In this document: positions 26,475 through 37,351 of the stretch, piece by piece
Layout of the letters: every line of letters starts with the position of its first letter
Position numbering within the stretch: the first letter of the stretch is position 1
Assembly (NCBI GenBank): GCA_011109175.1
Contig: RDEW01000004.1
Span: forward strand, 163,976-227,975
Direction of reading: 5' to 3'
DNA: 64,000 bases
From: Dicyema japonicum
Lineage: Eukaryota; Dicyemida; Rhombozoa; Dicyemidae
The notes under the pieces: model-generated
What the model saw: the letters and a program-made list of their open reading frames with translations, nothing else
The model's database searches: none
Told to the model about the DNA's origin: nothing
Made by a program: the position numbers and the translations under genes

Positions 26475-29159
26475 TATATTGTGACGAAAATACCTATAAT
26501 TGTAGTCCACAATCCCAAGGTATGTTCCTTAATGAGTAATTATTTAGGTAGTGGTAATGGAAGAGAAACAAGCTGCCTCTCCTGACTTGGATCATAATGA
26601 ATAAAATCAAATTGTTATCAGAACTCATAAACACCGAACATTGTATTTTAGAGCATAAAATACTTTTATAATATTCAATATCAGTTGATTCCCTATAAAT
26701 CAACTCTTAATGTATATCAGGAATTATTATTAATTCCCATCGATAACTTTAATATTACAAATTAACTATTTATTAAATGTCGGTTAATATTTCACAAACC
26801 AAAGTCCTCGTTAAATCACATAGATTTGTAATATCAACCATTTATTGTTTGGGCTTTATATAGTAATACACAGTAATTACTGATGACGGCTCAATATTTA
26901 GCACTGTGACTTCAATATATTTAAAATAGAATACAAAAGATCTAACATTAAAATAATTTTTTTAAATAATAATAATAATTTTTTAACAATTAAACAAATG
27001 TCATTTGATATAAATTGTAAACAAACTGTGTATTTATAGTATTACTTACATAACATATTCACGTAATTACTACTAATGTTATGTAATCTCCATAATATTC
27101 GAGAAATTACAGAAAAGACTACTGACTCTGTGGAAAAGCGAATTTTTATATATTTGAATGTATATAAAATATTAATTCGATTATTATTAATTTACTTTTT
27201 TTTGTTTTTAATAAATTTGGATATTATTACTTAAATCTGAATCAGTGGATCATTAAGTCTGCCATTAGAGGACTGGAGTGTCATACGCTTTTGATTGGAC
27301 GTTTAATAGCTGCCGGCCTCCTACGTGTTAATGTTGAGGTAACTAAGGACTGACTTTATTCTATTAACTAAGTTTATTGATATTTATAAAAGTTTCAAAT
27401 CCTAAAGTAAGAAACCAAAATCGTTTGCTTACCTTATTTACAAGTTGATTGGTGGACTATCTGAACTTCATGAACAAACCCGCATGGTGCAATGTGGCTA
27501 CTTGATGAATATTTCTATTTCTTTTTTAAAGGCGTCATTGGATCCACACTGGTTTCAACCTCAGCTTCTCTGATAATGTCCTCTGTATCACTGTGCTCGG
27601 ATGATGGCTCTACTGGAACACATAAGGATCACTACTGGAAACTTAACCCAATCACTATTAGTCGAACTCACTGCCCACTGTACTTTCCTTGAAAACAATT
27701 TTTATTTGATTAAATCATTTTTTAATTTTTAATCCATTAAAGGTCAATTTTCAGGACAAGTCATCCATTGTGACCTGCAGGCATTTAGCACGTTACTGGA
27801 GGTACTCCTTTTGATCACTAGTTTTTTGTTTTGGAAGAGCCATCTTGTCACTCTAGGCTCTCCCTTCCTTTTAGTGGGGGTTTTTCAATCTAAACTGAAA
27901 CTGTGGTGGTAGTGGTCAAAACCTCTTCAACTCTCTTTCAGATTAATGGTCATGTCCTCATCATTCTGAGTCGTCAACTTCAACAAGATGCATAAACGGT
28001 TTCCTCTTCCTAAGTTTTAACTTGAATAAAATAAATTAAAATTTTATTGTGAATATATTAGTTATTATTTTATGCTAAAATGATGGACAAATCTTCTGAA
28101 AGAGTACATTTAATTGAATTTAGTCGTAATTAGAAAGTAAAAAATTTTGGCACCCTTTACGAAAAATATCCCATTAAAGTGCATAAGATAATGTCATTGA
28201 TTTCAATTATTTAGTTTTATGTTGTCCTAAAAAAGACGTTGGAGAACATGTTGGTGGAGTAAAAGTTTGGGATGCACACTATCAAGGAAGATTTGGTTAC
28301 AGACCAATCACCTGGTGGAATTGGCAGTTCAGTTTAATGACGTTCCAGTTAACCTGGGTTAGGTTAAAACAGATGGGATTCAGGTCAACGACTCCTCTTC
28401 TAAGAAGAGAAAAATTTATAAGCGAGTAGTAATTTTTGATTTAATTGTGTTTTCCGTAAAAATAAAACTCTTTAAAATTATTGAATCTTTAATAAAAGGT
28501 TGACAATCGCTCAATAACTCAAAGTATTTTTAATCATTCATTATATTAAATATATAATGAATAATTTATGGAAGTATGAAACCAAAATAGAATTTTTGGT
28601 TTGAATTATAACAAATATATGGCGGAAAACAAATCAAGAATATAAAAAATGCATCATATCGACAGTGAAACATGCAGTAGGCAGCATAATGTATAGAGCC
28701 TGAGTAAAAAATATCTCTGTAGTTATTTCTTGAAAATGTATCAAGATGTCCCAAAAATTATGTTGATAAGTTATGCACAAAGAAAAGACTTAAAAAATTA
28801 AGTTTTAGACGTTGTTCAATGATTATTTATAAACCCTCAAAAGAGGACAAAAAATAGATATTCATTGATATCCCTACACACGGAAATCTTTAGTAAAAGG
28901 CGAAAGATTTATACGTTATGTGTAGAAAACAGAACAAAATTCAGATACAGGACAAACTTCCAAGTTATGAAACGAGCTGAATTTATGTTGCATTATGAAT
29001 TGATCTATTATTACTGGATGCTTTAAGATAGAGATATTAAAAATAAAACTTATTTTTAATAAATAAAATTTTGTTACCCTTATTAAATAATTATTATAAA
29101 TACTTTATCAATAGAATTCAATAATAATATTAGATTTTTTTGTTCTTTTGTAGTAAACT
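26475..29159. other. AT-rich, repeat-bearing region without recognised gene
   Basis: No coding family recognised. GGCGTCATTGGATCCAC at 27532-27548 is identical to part of the 2A-LINE 5' UTR (near 20086-20102), hinting at a related fragment. CTGCCGGCCTCCTACGTGTTA near 27312 resembles GCAGTCGGCCTTCTACATGTTA near 63428. Two long AT-rich stretches flank these. Confidence 0.3.
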
Positions 29160-29345
29160 ATTATCATCTAGGCAGTAGGTCTATTGGATTGCCAATATTG
29201 GATTGCCACCCACTGCGTGTCGCTTTCCTGTAAGTTCGGTTTTATTCGGACTGTCCTTCGGCATATTTTTCTGTTGGACTTCTGGCTGAACGTCTGATGA
29301 CATCGGATCCTATGGTCGTGGTTTCAAATCCTAAAGATGGAGTTT
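29160..29345 (+). repeat. possible tRNA-related SINE
   Basis: Plus-strand patch with a GC-rich head (TGCCACCCACTGCGTG) and a B-box-like GTGGTTTCAAATCC near 29320-29333. It resembles but is not clearly part of families A or B. Confidence 0.3.
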
Positions 29346-29954
29346 TCAGCTTAGGTCAATTCTTGTCACAGATCATACCTGTGAGACGACGACTCCTTTT
29401 GGCAAGACACAGTAGTTGAAAGGGATATTCCTACTTTTCCCTAACCACATCTTCTGATGAAGATTATACATATTGAAAACTATTCCGCTGAAGAATGAAT
29501 TGATGTCCACGACGGCAGGACTAGGACGTGGGACAAAAATGGAAGAAGGCGGACCTACATCTCTACCTCTTTTCGGAAGCGGAAAGCCTGTAATTAAGTA
29601 TTGGAAGATGAATTTGGTCGGCACAAACAGATGTTCTCCCTTTGGTTCCTTCCTTGGATTAATAATAATTAGTAGTAAAACTAATAAATGACTGAAATAT
29701 GTAAATTTTAACTATTCTAGGCGTAATCTGAATTGGTTCTTGCTTGTGCTTTTTGTTAGTGAATTTGAGTATTTGTAAAGTTGGTGGTTATGTTTGAGTG
29801 ATTGTTGGAGATACGTATTTCGAAGTGATCATGAGATGGCAGAATCTTTTTTATGTTAGTTAGTTACTTATATATTGCGGGCTTCACTAACTTGGAGACA
29901 GAAAATACCGGTCTCTCCCATAGATAGTTCAGTTCCTGGAATTGTAGACGAACA
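29346..29954. other. unassigned region with one open frame
   Basis: Plus 29473-29691 is open (MKTIPLKNELMSTTAGLGR, then GGPTSLPLFGSGKPVIKY). No family recognised, and the opposite frame is also open, so coding is doubtful. Confidence 0.2.
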
Positions 29955-30525
29955 GAGTACTAATTCAGAAAATTAAAATTGTGGTTAGCTGTCAACCCGG
30001 AGAGGTTGTAAAATGAGCATATGACATCTTTTTCATTATTCAGTATTAGAATGAGACTAATTCGTGAATAAGGACCACAGGGGTATGTCACCTTTAAAAA
30101 ACAAAAATTTAACAGCATCTTCTGAATGATTGTGTTATCCACTTTGGTCCTCAAGACTAAACCCTCGATCCGTTCTACTACCACGCTCCTTACTAAGTTA
30201 ATCAGCGTTTCCTCTTCTTCTAGTGCTTCTTCACTTCTTGTATTGTCATCCTCCCCGTCTTCTAGAAAATTGGTTATTGTCTCTTTCTTAGGAAAAAAAT
30301 ACAATCCTCCACATCAGTTCTTCAATGATAAAGATAAATGTCTCTTCATATCGAGTTTTCGTAGACACAGAAATGCTTGATAAGGCTTTTTCTTCATTTT
30401 GGCACCTTCAACATAATCTCCTCTACATCCAAAACACACCCTCAAATAACGCAAATGATCAACATTGCTGATCCCACTCACTCACCTGTTGGAAAAACTT
30501 TCTAAAGTGTGAAATTCTCATGGCT
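29955..30525 (-). CDS. unassigned possible gene with acidic segment
   Basis: Minus-strand stretches in register after small shifts: HFRKFFQQ, NVDHLRYLRVCFGCRGDYVE, KKKPYQAFLCLRKLD, then PKKETITNFLEDGEDDNTRS, EEALEEEETLINLVRSVVVE and RIEGLVLRTKVDNTIIQKML. The steady open frame and acidic run suggest a real protein; I do not recognise it. Splice joins are not fixed. Confidence 0.4.
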
Positions 30526-30830
30526 TTCGATTTTTTTATCGAGAGACTAAGCCACGGGATTTACACCACCAGAGAATTTCTTCCAAAAAATTTTAGTTAG
30601 CTAATCTGATCTTTGGGAGCGAATACTATGCGCCCGCTCAAAAACCGCCATCATCCAATCAGACTTCCCAGAGGTCGTTGAACAGGTTGACAGAAAAATA
30701 ATTATGGTTCTTTTTAGTAACCAAATTGAAATTTTCTCACGTGAAACATTCCCACAACTCATGAACCTCTCTATTTTGCGAAACATTAATAATAATAACA
30801 CCAGAGACCACGGTTACACAAGCTAACTAA

Positions 30831-31090
30831 TCACGTGATCCCAGCACGCTCCAGCAGAGACCTCATCTTGGCCCGATGCTCCTCCCTCGACCCCACACAA
30901 GCACGTATCGATCGAGTGACTGGACATTCGCAGTCACGACGGCGTGTTCCATGGTCCATTCGTATCAAAGTTTCAAGAGGCATTGGGGGCTGGAACTCTC
31001 AAGAAATCGAGCGTTCCGTGATTTTAGAGGCTCTTTTCCGGCTAGCCTCGATCTTCAAGACATTCGTCCAAAAATGAATGGGCCCATATA
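30831..31090 (-). pseudogene. dispersed retroelement ORF 3' end
   Basis: Minus-strand text VVYGPIHFWTNVLKIEASRK, CECPVTRSIRACVGSREEHR, then AKMRSLLERAGIT and stop. Variants of the last motif occur at 43085-43170 (ENRAKMRWLFG), 46300-46400 (SREEYLMGSLLQHSG) and 62700-62865 (EEHREKMRRVLKEVGIT). A shared terminal motif at four sites marks a dispersed element; family unknown. Confidence 0.5.
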
Positions 31091-31376
31091 CCACATGCAT
31101 AAGAGAAGCATGGTTCAATGAAGGCATTTCAGAACATTAGTTTTCTTTTCGCATTTCGTAATTACGTTTTCAACATGGGGAGAGAATGACATAAGTCACC
31201 CCAAGGATCCTTTGGGATTTTCTGAAAGGAATAGCTTCGTTGTTTGCTTTCAGTTCGACCGTCCGTCTTCCCAGTCTCTTGTCTGAATTAATCGTAAGTT
31301 TAATTACCTTAAAAACCTAGAAATAATTTTTTTTATTAATTTTATATTTATTAACATCTAAGTATTTTATTAAGGC

Positions 31377-31730
31377 TTAATTTTTCAATCTGACCGGATT
31401 TTTTACATTTAGATCTCTACATGTTTTTGACAAATATGTAGTCCACCATCGAAAGCGTTTGTGTACTATGCGTGTGTATATCTCTTTGATGTATTTAACA
31501 TTTTTCTCATCACGAGGAATTTGTAAGCTTAAAATTACTGATCTTTTCATATTTGAAAAAAGTTTACCAGGAAAATTCAATATTGATTGGAACTAATTTA
31601 TACAACCTGTTTCACATATAAGCGAGGTTGTTGAGCAAGATTATCTAACATAAAAAGCCCTTTCAAGTCAACAATATTTTCTCGCAAATTGGTAAAATGG
31701 CTGTCTCCTTTCCTTCATGGCAAGTGAAAA
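31377..31730 (-). CDS. unassigned possible gene
   Basis: Minus-strand open text NLRENIVDLKGLFMLDNLAQ then QPRLYVKQ, followed after a shift by MKRSVILSLQIPRDEKN and KRFRWWTTYLSKTCRDLNVK, stop at 31377. The shift fits a micro-intron starting GTTGTATAAATTAG. No family recognised. Confidence 0.35.
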
Positions 31731-31829
31731 TTTAGTCATACTTTGAAAAAATATTATTTAAAATAAAATTAAATGTTAAGAAACACTAAAATCCATAAAT
31801 CTGCATATATTATTTGAAAATTATAGTAA

Positions 31830-32635
31830 TTAACGAAAAAGGTCATTCAACTCCCTCAATATAGAACTGAGAGATCTCTTGAATTCGGAATCCACGATCG
31901 TGTCAATCTTAGAAGATAAACGACCAGTTATGGCTCTCCCATTTTCCTTCAACTCCAGAACCTCCTCTCTAGATTGGTAGGTTCCCAAAAATATTGATTA
32001 TTTTGTAAGTAAAATAACTCTTGCTGAAATAGACAAGCAGCAATGAAGAGATTGAGTTGGGGTCCGATGTTTTGGGGGATCAAGGACTGTTGTAGCTGCT
32101 CAAAACAGTGATTACTCAAAGGGGAGTGCTCATTCAGATTAGATTGAACCGTTTGGCTGTCTTCAGGTTCTTTGATTTTGGTATTTGATTTTTTTTCAAG
32201 AATATCGAGATTCACTTTAAGGGATTCGAAGGTTGTGATGACCCGTTCGTTTATAATGGGAGCCAAGACCTAAGGTTATCGACAAAACCATACAATTTCA
32301 TTTTTTTCATTTTCATTAATATTCTGCAGCCTAAATCTCCTATTACTATCCATGTTGAAGCAGTCTCTCAGATGATGGTGAGACTTGATGTGCAACTTCA
32401 GCGTACTTCCCTGACTGGTACGATGCCCACATTCTCCACAAAAGTAAGGTCTCTCTCCTAAAGTTAATTAATATTTCAAATTTCGTAGTAAATTGCATTA
32501 AAAGCCCAAATGGAGTGATCCACCAAGAGATCGAGTCATACCTGTGTGAATTCTCATGTGGACGTAGAGATTGCTGTAATGGGAAGACTTGTATTTGCAC
32601 AACACGCAGATAAAAGATTTCTTTTGCTTTTTCAT
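31830..32635 (-). CDS. small C2H2 zinc-finger protein
   Basis: From ATG at 32635: finger 1 FICVLCKYKSSHYSNLYVHM then RIHTGERPY linker, finger 2 FCGECGHRTSQGSTLKLHIK with SHHH. The first finger follows C-X2-C-X12-H-X3-H. Then about 150 residues of helical, partly charged sequence (INERVITTFESLKVNLDILE) ending LSSILRELNDLFR. Introns: 84 nt at 32458-32541, splitting the linker, and 24 nt before VLAPIIN. Near 31975 the frames of PTNLER and EEVLELKEN are one base apart (GAGAGGAGG), a probable missing G. Likely a nuclear regulator; target unknown. Confidence 0.75.
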
Positions 32636-33269
32636 AACTCCATTTACCTTCGACTATCAACCAAGATTACCTTCCCCTCTTTAAACTGGAGACCGAACCA
32701 TCCATAAAATGTATATTATTTTACATGTATAACGATATAATATACTTTATACACGAATTACGTCACACTTCAATTTAATTCTAATAAATTAATTATCTAC
32801 CTTATTCTTACGGGGTATGGGAGAATTTAGTACTTAGGGGGTAAGAATATTTTTGTTTTTGACTATCGATCCCCGCCAAAGTGATTGATGTAACGTTGGA
32901 TCTTATGGTGACCACGGAGATCAACTGAAGGAGTCAATGGGTTTGACCATGGGTTCTGAGTGTAGCCAGACGGGAGGCTCATAGACGCTTCTCTCGAGAA
33001 AGTCAGTGACTTTATGCGTATACTTCCAGTCGTCTCGATATCAATGAGAATATTTATAAATAAAAACAGTTGTGGAGGAGTAATATAGCCACGTGACTAT
33101 GACGGTAAATTATGTTATCTGATAAACGTGAGGGAGTAACACAGTCACGTGACTATGACGGTGATGAAATAAATATTTTAAAATTAATTAAAATTGATTT
33201 CACAACCAATGTGAAAATAATAATTGTCTAAGTTTATAAAGTTTGCTTAATAATAGCCTTTTCACGAGA
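32636..33269. other. region without recognised gene
   Basis: AT-rich, with two related stretches around 33075-33100 and 33130-33160 (both TAACACAGTCACGTGACTATGACGG-like, about 60 bp apart), a short imperfect tandem duplication. No coding signal. Confidence 0.35.
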
Positions 33270-33570
33270 GCCATAGTATTTATAGCTCCGCATAGGCAGG
33301 ACACTTTATTTAAGTAAAGAACAGTTAATTTTAACTAATCGTAGAACCAAGGAATGATCTTCACTTCTTTTTTTCTTTTTCTTGTGTGTAGGTCATTTCT
33401 AGACAATCCAGTTCCGCAGTGAATGTCCACTGATGACGGCGTCACTCGTCAAGCCCTTTTAGCATCGTACATGCGTGGAACCTTCCACCAGGTGAACAGC
33501 AGCGAAAATCGAGCCCATGACCTAAGCCACTTTGCTGGACACCTAACCACTATGCCACCCGGCTTAATTT
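33270..33570 (-). repeat. tRNA-related SINE, family A, best-preserved head
   Basis: Minus strand starts GGGTGGCATAGTGGTTAGGTG (A box TGGCATAGTGG, near 33542-33562), then a B-box-like GGGCTCGATTTTCGC near 33505-33520. The body follows with CCGTCATCAGTGGAC, GGAACTGGATTGTC, a poly-A-rich tract and the 3' end AACTGTTCTTTACTT. A-to-B spacing is about 35 bp, as in pol III genes. Confidence 0.72.
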
Positions 33571-33639
33571 ATAGTTTGCTTACGTCATCGAATAATGAAG
33601 TTTATTAATAAAATTACTTGTGAATTATGTACAGATTAC

Positions 33640-33990
33640 TTAAATCACTCAAAAGTGGTCCCCGCCAACATGATCGACGTTGCGTTGCTTCCACGATTGA
33701 AACGGAGATCAACTGGAAAAGTCACTGAGTCTTAATGCATCGTGACTTTTTAGTGTAAGGTGATGCTAATTAATCCAGGGCATATCCAAGACACTGAAGG
33801 TGTTATTGACTTCTTGTTTTTTCTTTTTGTTTGCGTGTGAGTTCCAGAAGACAATACGGTGCCGCAGTGTTGAAACTCGTCAACCCAAAGCATCGTAGAT
33901 GCGTTTAACTTTAACCTCAGCGAGATTCGAACAGGGTACCTCATGATTTTAGTCCACAGCTCGTTACACTGAGCCATATTACATGTTTAC
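33640..33990 (-). repeat. tRNA-related SINE, family A copy
   Basis: Minus strand: ATATGGCTCAGTGTAACG (A-box region, near 33960-33977), B box CCTGTTCGAATCTCG (near 33925-33940), then the family body (GTATTGTCTTCTGG). It lies about 70 bp from the previous copy in the same orientation. Confidence 0.68.
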
Positions 33991-34059
33991 AAAAAATTTT
34001 TGAAACATCTTGGATTTTTAAATTTCCCAATAAGGGGTCGAGGGAAATCAGCATACTTG

Positions 34060-34480
34060 AGGGGTTACTGTCCACATTTTTAATATAAATTGGAAAAAAT
34101 TAACACTTTTCCACCAATCTCTGTTTAGCTTAGTCTCGACTGAGAATCCATAACGAAGGAGATTTTTGGTCATCTGAGTTCTTCGAGAAGAGGAAATTTA
34201 TTTAACGTTGAATGTCGCAAGTACGATTTCTCCAGGGTGTGTTTTGGATATTCGTGCATTTGAGGGACATCAGCACTTCAGCCGTTCCTGTTAAGATAAT
34301 GTGGAATCATACTTCCTCTGCTCAGGGGATTTTAGAGGGAAGTCACAACAACTTTGCCATGAATGATAAAAATGATCTAAAACATGTTAAAATGGAATTG
34401 GAAAACGCAGATAATCTAGACAGATTCCAAAAAATCGCAATCTCGAGAAGAGCGTGGAAGAGTTTAATTGATAGATTCTA
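34060..34480 (+). pseudogene. LINE C-terminal relic
   Basis: The end of this ORF, NDLKHVKMELENADNLDRFQ then KIAISRRAWKSLIDRF and stop, aligns with the C-terminus of the LINE at 20.6-23.4 kb (LRNGEDLDSLRAMARNRKTW). Only the terminal part of an RT polyprotein remains. Confidence 0.55.
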
Positions 34481-34904
34481 AATGATGCCTTAATCTCTAC
34501 CAAGGCCGCATTTTTTGCAATTATAACTGCAAAACTCTGATGGATTTTTTGGATAAATTCATAGAGACACTGATGTGGAATGCTCAACTTACACGGAGAA
34601 GTGCAAACAGATAAATCTGTCGACATTAACTCCTTTCTTGCAGACTATAAAGAAATTTTAAATGCATATAATGAAAAAACGAATTTTACTATTAATTGAC
34701 CACTCTCCTCCACATTGTTTCCCCCGAGGAACTTGGAGTATATAAAAATTAAAAATAGTACGGGTTTGCTTCAACCCTGGATATTGGCATTATAAAATCT
34801 TTGAGTAATTTTATCAGACGCAAGTTACTTTATTTGACAGACTTATTAGAAACTCATATTTGGTCTACAAGAAAGTAACCTTAAAGGAGTCTTTGTAATA
34901 ATGG

Positions 34905-35390
34905 TTTGTGAAGACTATCGACAAGACAATTAGGAATTGTAATAACACGAAAATCAGGAATTGATGTTAATAAAACGGCAATCGGGGGAACATTCTCGAT
35001 CTTTTGAAAGTTGAAGATTTATAGAATATTGTACTCTGAAACAATTATTGAAAATAGTTAATAAGAATCGGAAAACATAAGACTGTATACTATTTTAGTT
35101 AAATTAACTGCAATAGAGGGAACTTTTGTATAATGCTGAGAATGAAGTTTTTATAATTTCGTAAATAAGAAAGTACATACCAAGTCGTAATAAGAAAGTA
35201 CAAACCAATTGAAGAAAAGAAATAACAGTTGGGAACTAAATTTTAATTTAATGAAAATTAATATGTTTTTTGTTCATTTAAGGCATTTTTCCAAAAAAAT
35301 CTTTGTTCATTGTTCTTCAAAATTATTGATCTATTTTTTCAATTGGCAACAGAATTCTAAGGAACCAATAACGGCCTATTATTATTGAAG
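34905..35390 (+). repeat. decayed Tigger-family element (same family as 60.7 kb)
   Basis: Shares with 60668-61398 the sequences AACTGCAATAGAGGGAACTT, TTTTTTGTTCATTTAAGGCA and TTCTAAGGAACCAATAACGGCC in the same order. The outer terminal repeats are eroded. Confidence 0.6.
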
Positions 35391-35702
35391 AAAAGAGAAA
35401 GACAGCAGAGAATAAGAACAATTGGTGTTGCCTCTCACGATAGCAATAGAGATCAACTTGAAGATTAAGAAGACAGCAGAGAGTATTCTTAATGAGATGA
35501 AGTGGGAGTTGTCGAACGATGAGAAAGGCTGAGTTATCCCTACCAACATAAATATGGGTTGGACACACTAGGAGATATGGAAATGATCGACGAAGGAGGT
35601 GCTGTTTGTAAAAATAAACTTTAGTTTTTTGTAGAAATTAACTTTTAGATTAGTTTAATTATAAATTAAATTAAATTTATAGCGCCAAAAAATTTTTGTT
35701 CG

Positions 35703-36960
35703 ATGTCGCAGGTGTAATTTAATTATATTCTAGCCAAAAGTGGAAGACTTCGAAAAACTAAGACTAATAAAAAAGGGGGCGTTTGGTTCTGTCTATCTCG
35801 TCAAACGAAAGAACCGTTCCAACAGACTCTTCGCCATGAAAGTTATCGACAAACAATTTATGCGAAACAAAAACATGTCTGGCCAGGTCACATGCGAACG
35901 GAATGCACTTGCAATCAGTAAATGTCCCTTTGTCGTCTTTCTCTATTACTCCCTACACGATGACAACAACGTCTTCCTGGTATAATTCACAGTTTAGTTT
36001 TGATCATGGAATATCTTCTTGGTGGAGACCTTCGCTCACTTCTTGACACGTGCGTTGTGTTTGACCAGAAAATGACTGTCAGTTACGTTGCAGAGATCTT
36101 TCTTGCCTTGGAGTACCTCCACCGCCACGGAATCATTCACAGGTTCTTAGTTGGTCTCCTATAGCAGGGATCTGAAGCCAGAAAATATTCTGATCGCTTC
36201 CAACGGTCACCTAAAACTTACGGATTTCGGACTCTCAAAAGTTCAGCTTGGAAGAGGGGAGATTATTCTTCTAATTATCAGAAATCGTAGAGTCTGACCT
36301 CTTTATGACCCAACTACTGGAAGTGAAGGTCGCAGAGGGATTATCGACCGCACTCCCGGTCAAATCATTTCCCTCACCTCCAGTCTAGAGCCGGTAGTCG
36401 TTAATTCCTAGTTAGAAGACTGTAACTGGGAGAAATGAACCTCGTCTTTCGGCATTTGCGAGTTCCCCGTACTCCAAGAAATGTTCGATTATCGTTGAGT
36501 CACCAACCTCAAATCAGGTTTTGGGGACCTGACTACTTAGCACCAGAATGCTGACGAATGGAAGTCATGGTTCTCGATGTTGAATTATAGAGTAGGGCCT
36601 GAAGTGATTGGTGTCCCTTGGTGTATGCACGTTTAGTTTCTGACTCTCTTTCGGTGGGGATTCTGTTGCCAGTGTGTTTCAGCACGTGCTTAAGAATGGT
36701 TGTGGAAGGTCTTAATTTGGCAGAAAGAATTGAGATCGAGGAAGGATTGATTTCTGAGATGGCTGAGGACTTTATAGATGGGGCTGCTGTGTTATAATGT
36801 TGAGGAGAGGGAACGGATTGCTTTGAGTAGTAATTAATGTAACGTAGATCTGAGGAAAACATGTATTTTTGAGGGGAATAGAATGGGGATAGTGTTGATA
36901 GTATTGACTCCCCATATATTCCAAGAGAGAGGATGGGATTGTTTCTCATGACTGTTTCGT
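35703..36960 (+). CDS. Greatwall/MASTL-like AGC kinase, reading frame damaged
   Basis: Mitotic-entry kinase that inhibits PP2A-B55 via ENSA/ARPP19. After a three-codon first exon (ATG 35703) come [89 protein letters not shown] and [11 protein letters not shown]. The family marker [14 protein letters not shown] follows. The non-conserved middle region, over 500 residues in vertebrates, is only a few dozen residues here, before VLGT and PDYLAPE. Introns of 22-25 nt fit (for example 25 nt in HRD). Damage: GT and PDY are out of register (about 36520), and the C-lobe WxLG motif (near 36598-36640) lacks three Gs. Either a pseudogene or a badly polished consensus. Confidence 0.8.
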
Positions 36961-37351
36961 AAGGGTACCCCCTTTGCTTGGATTTTTGAAGAAATGATTT
37001 TTTTATTTTTATTTAATTTTTATTTCTTTTTATCAATATTTGACGGTATTTTGGAAAGTGGTGATGTGCATTATAGAATTGTCCCACTTGACTCAAATGA
37101 GTTATTCATGCGATCATTGTTCATCAATTTCATTGAATTTAGTTTTGGAATTATTGTGTATTTATGTTTTATATCAGTCCTATTCAAAGGTCGGATCTTT
37201 ATTTAAGGTCTTTTATAGCTCTTGGAGAACTCGTCTGGAAGAAAAAATCATGGAAAATTGAGACGCAGATACTGACGGGTTTTTCAGGTATATAACGAAG
37301 AATTTTTCGAAAAGCCTAACACTAAAACATAATCCAGCGTTTAATTAAATA
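36961..37351. other. unassigned region, possibly coding
   Basis: Plus-strand open frames (SGDVHYRIVPLDSNELFMR; KVFYSSWRTRLEEKIMEN) suggest exons of an unknown gene that a Tigger element may have entered at 37352. Not firm. Confidence 0.2.

Noticed and set aside
33900-33985. Genuine tRNA gene
   Set aside because: A and B boxes are present, but the anticodon and acceptor stems do not pair, and the same body follows in other copies, so it is a SINE head.
36533-36949. 138-residue minus-strand ORF
   Set aside because: It lies opposite the Greatwall C-lobe, has no family motif, and the plus strand carries recognisable kinase sequence.
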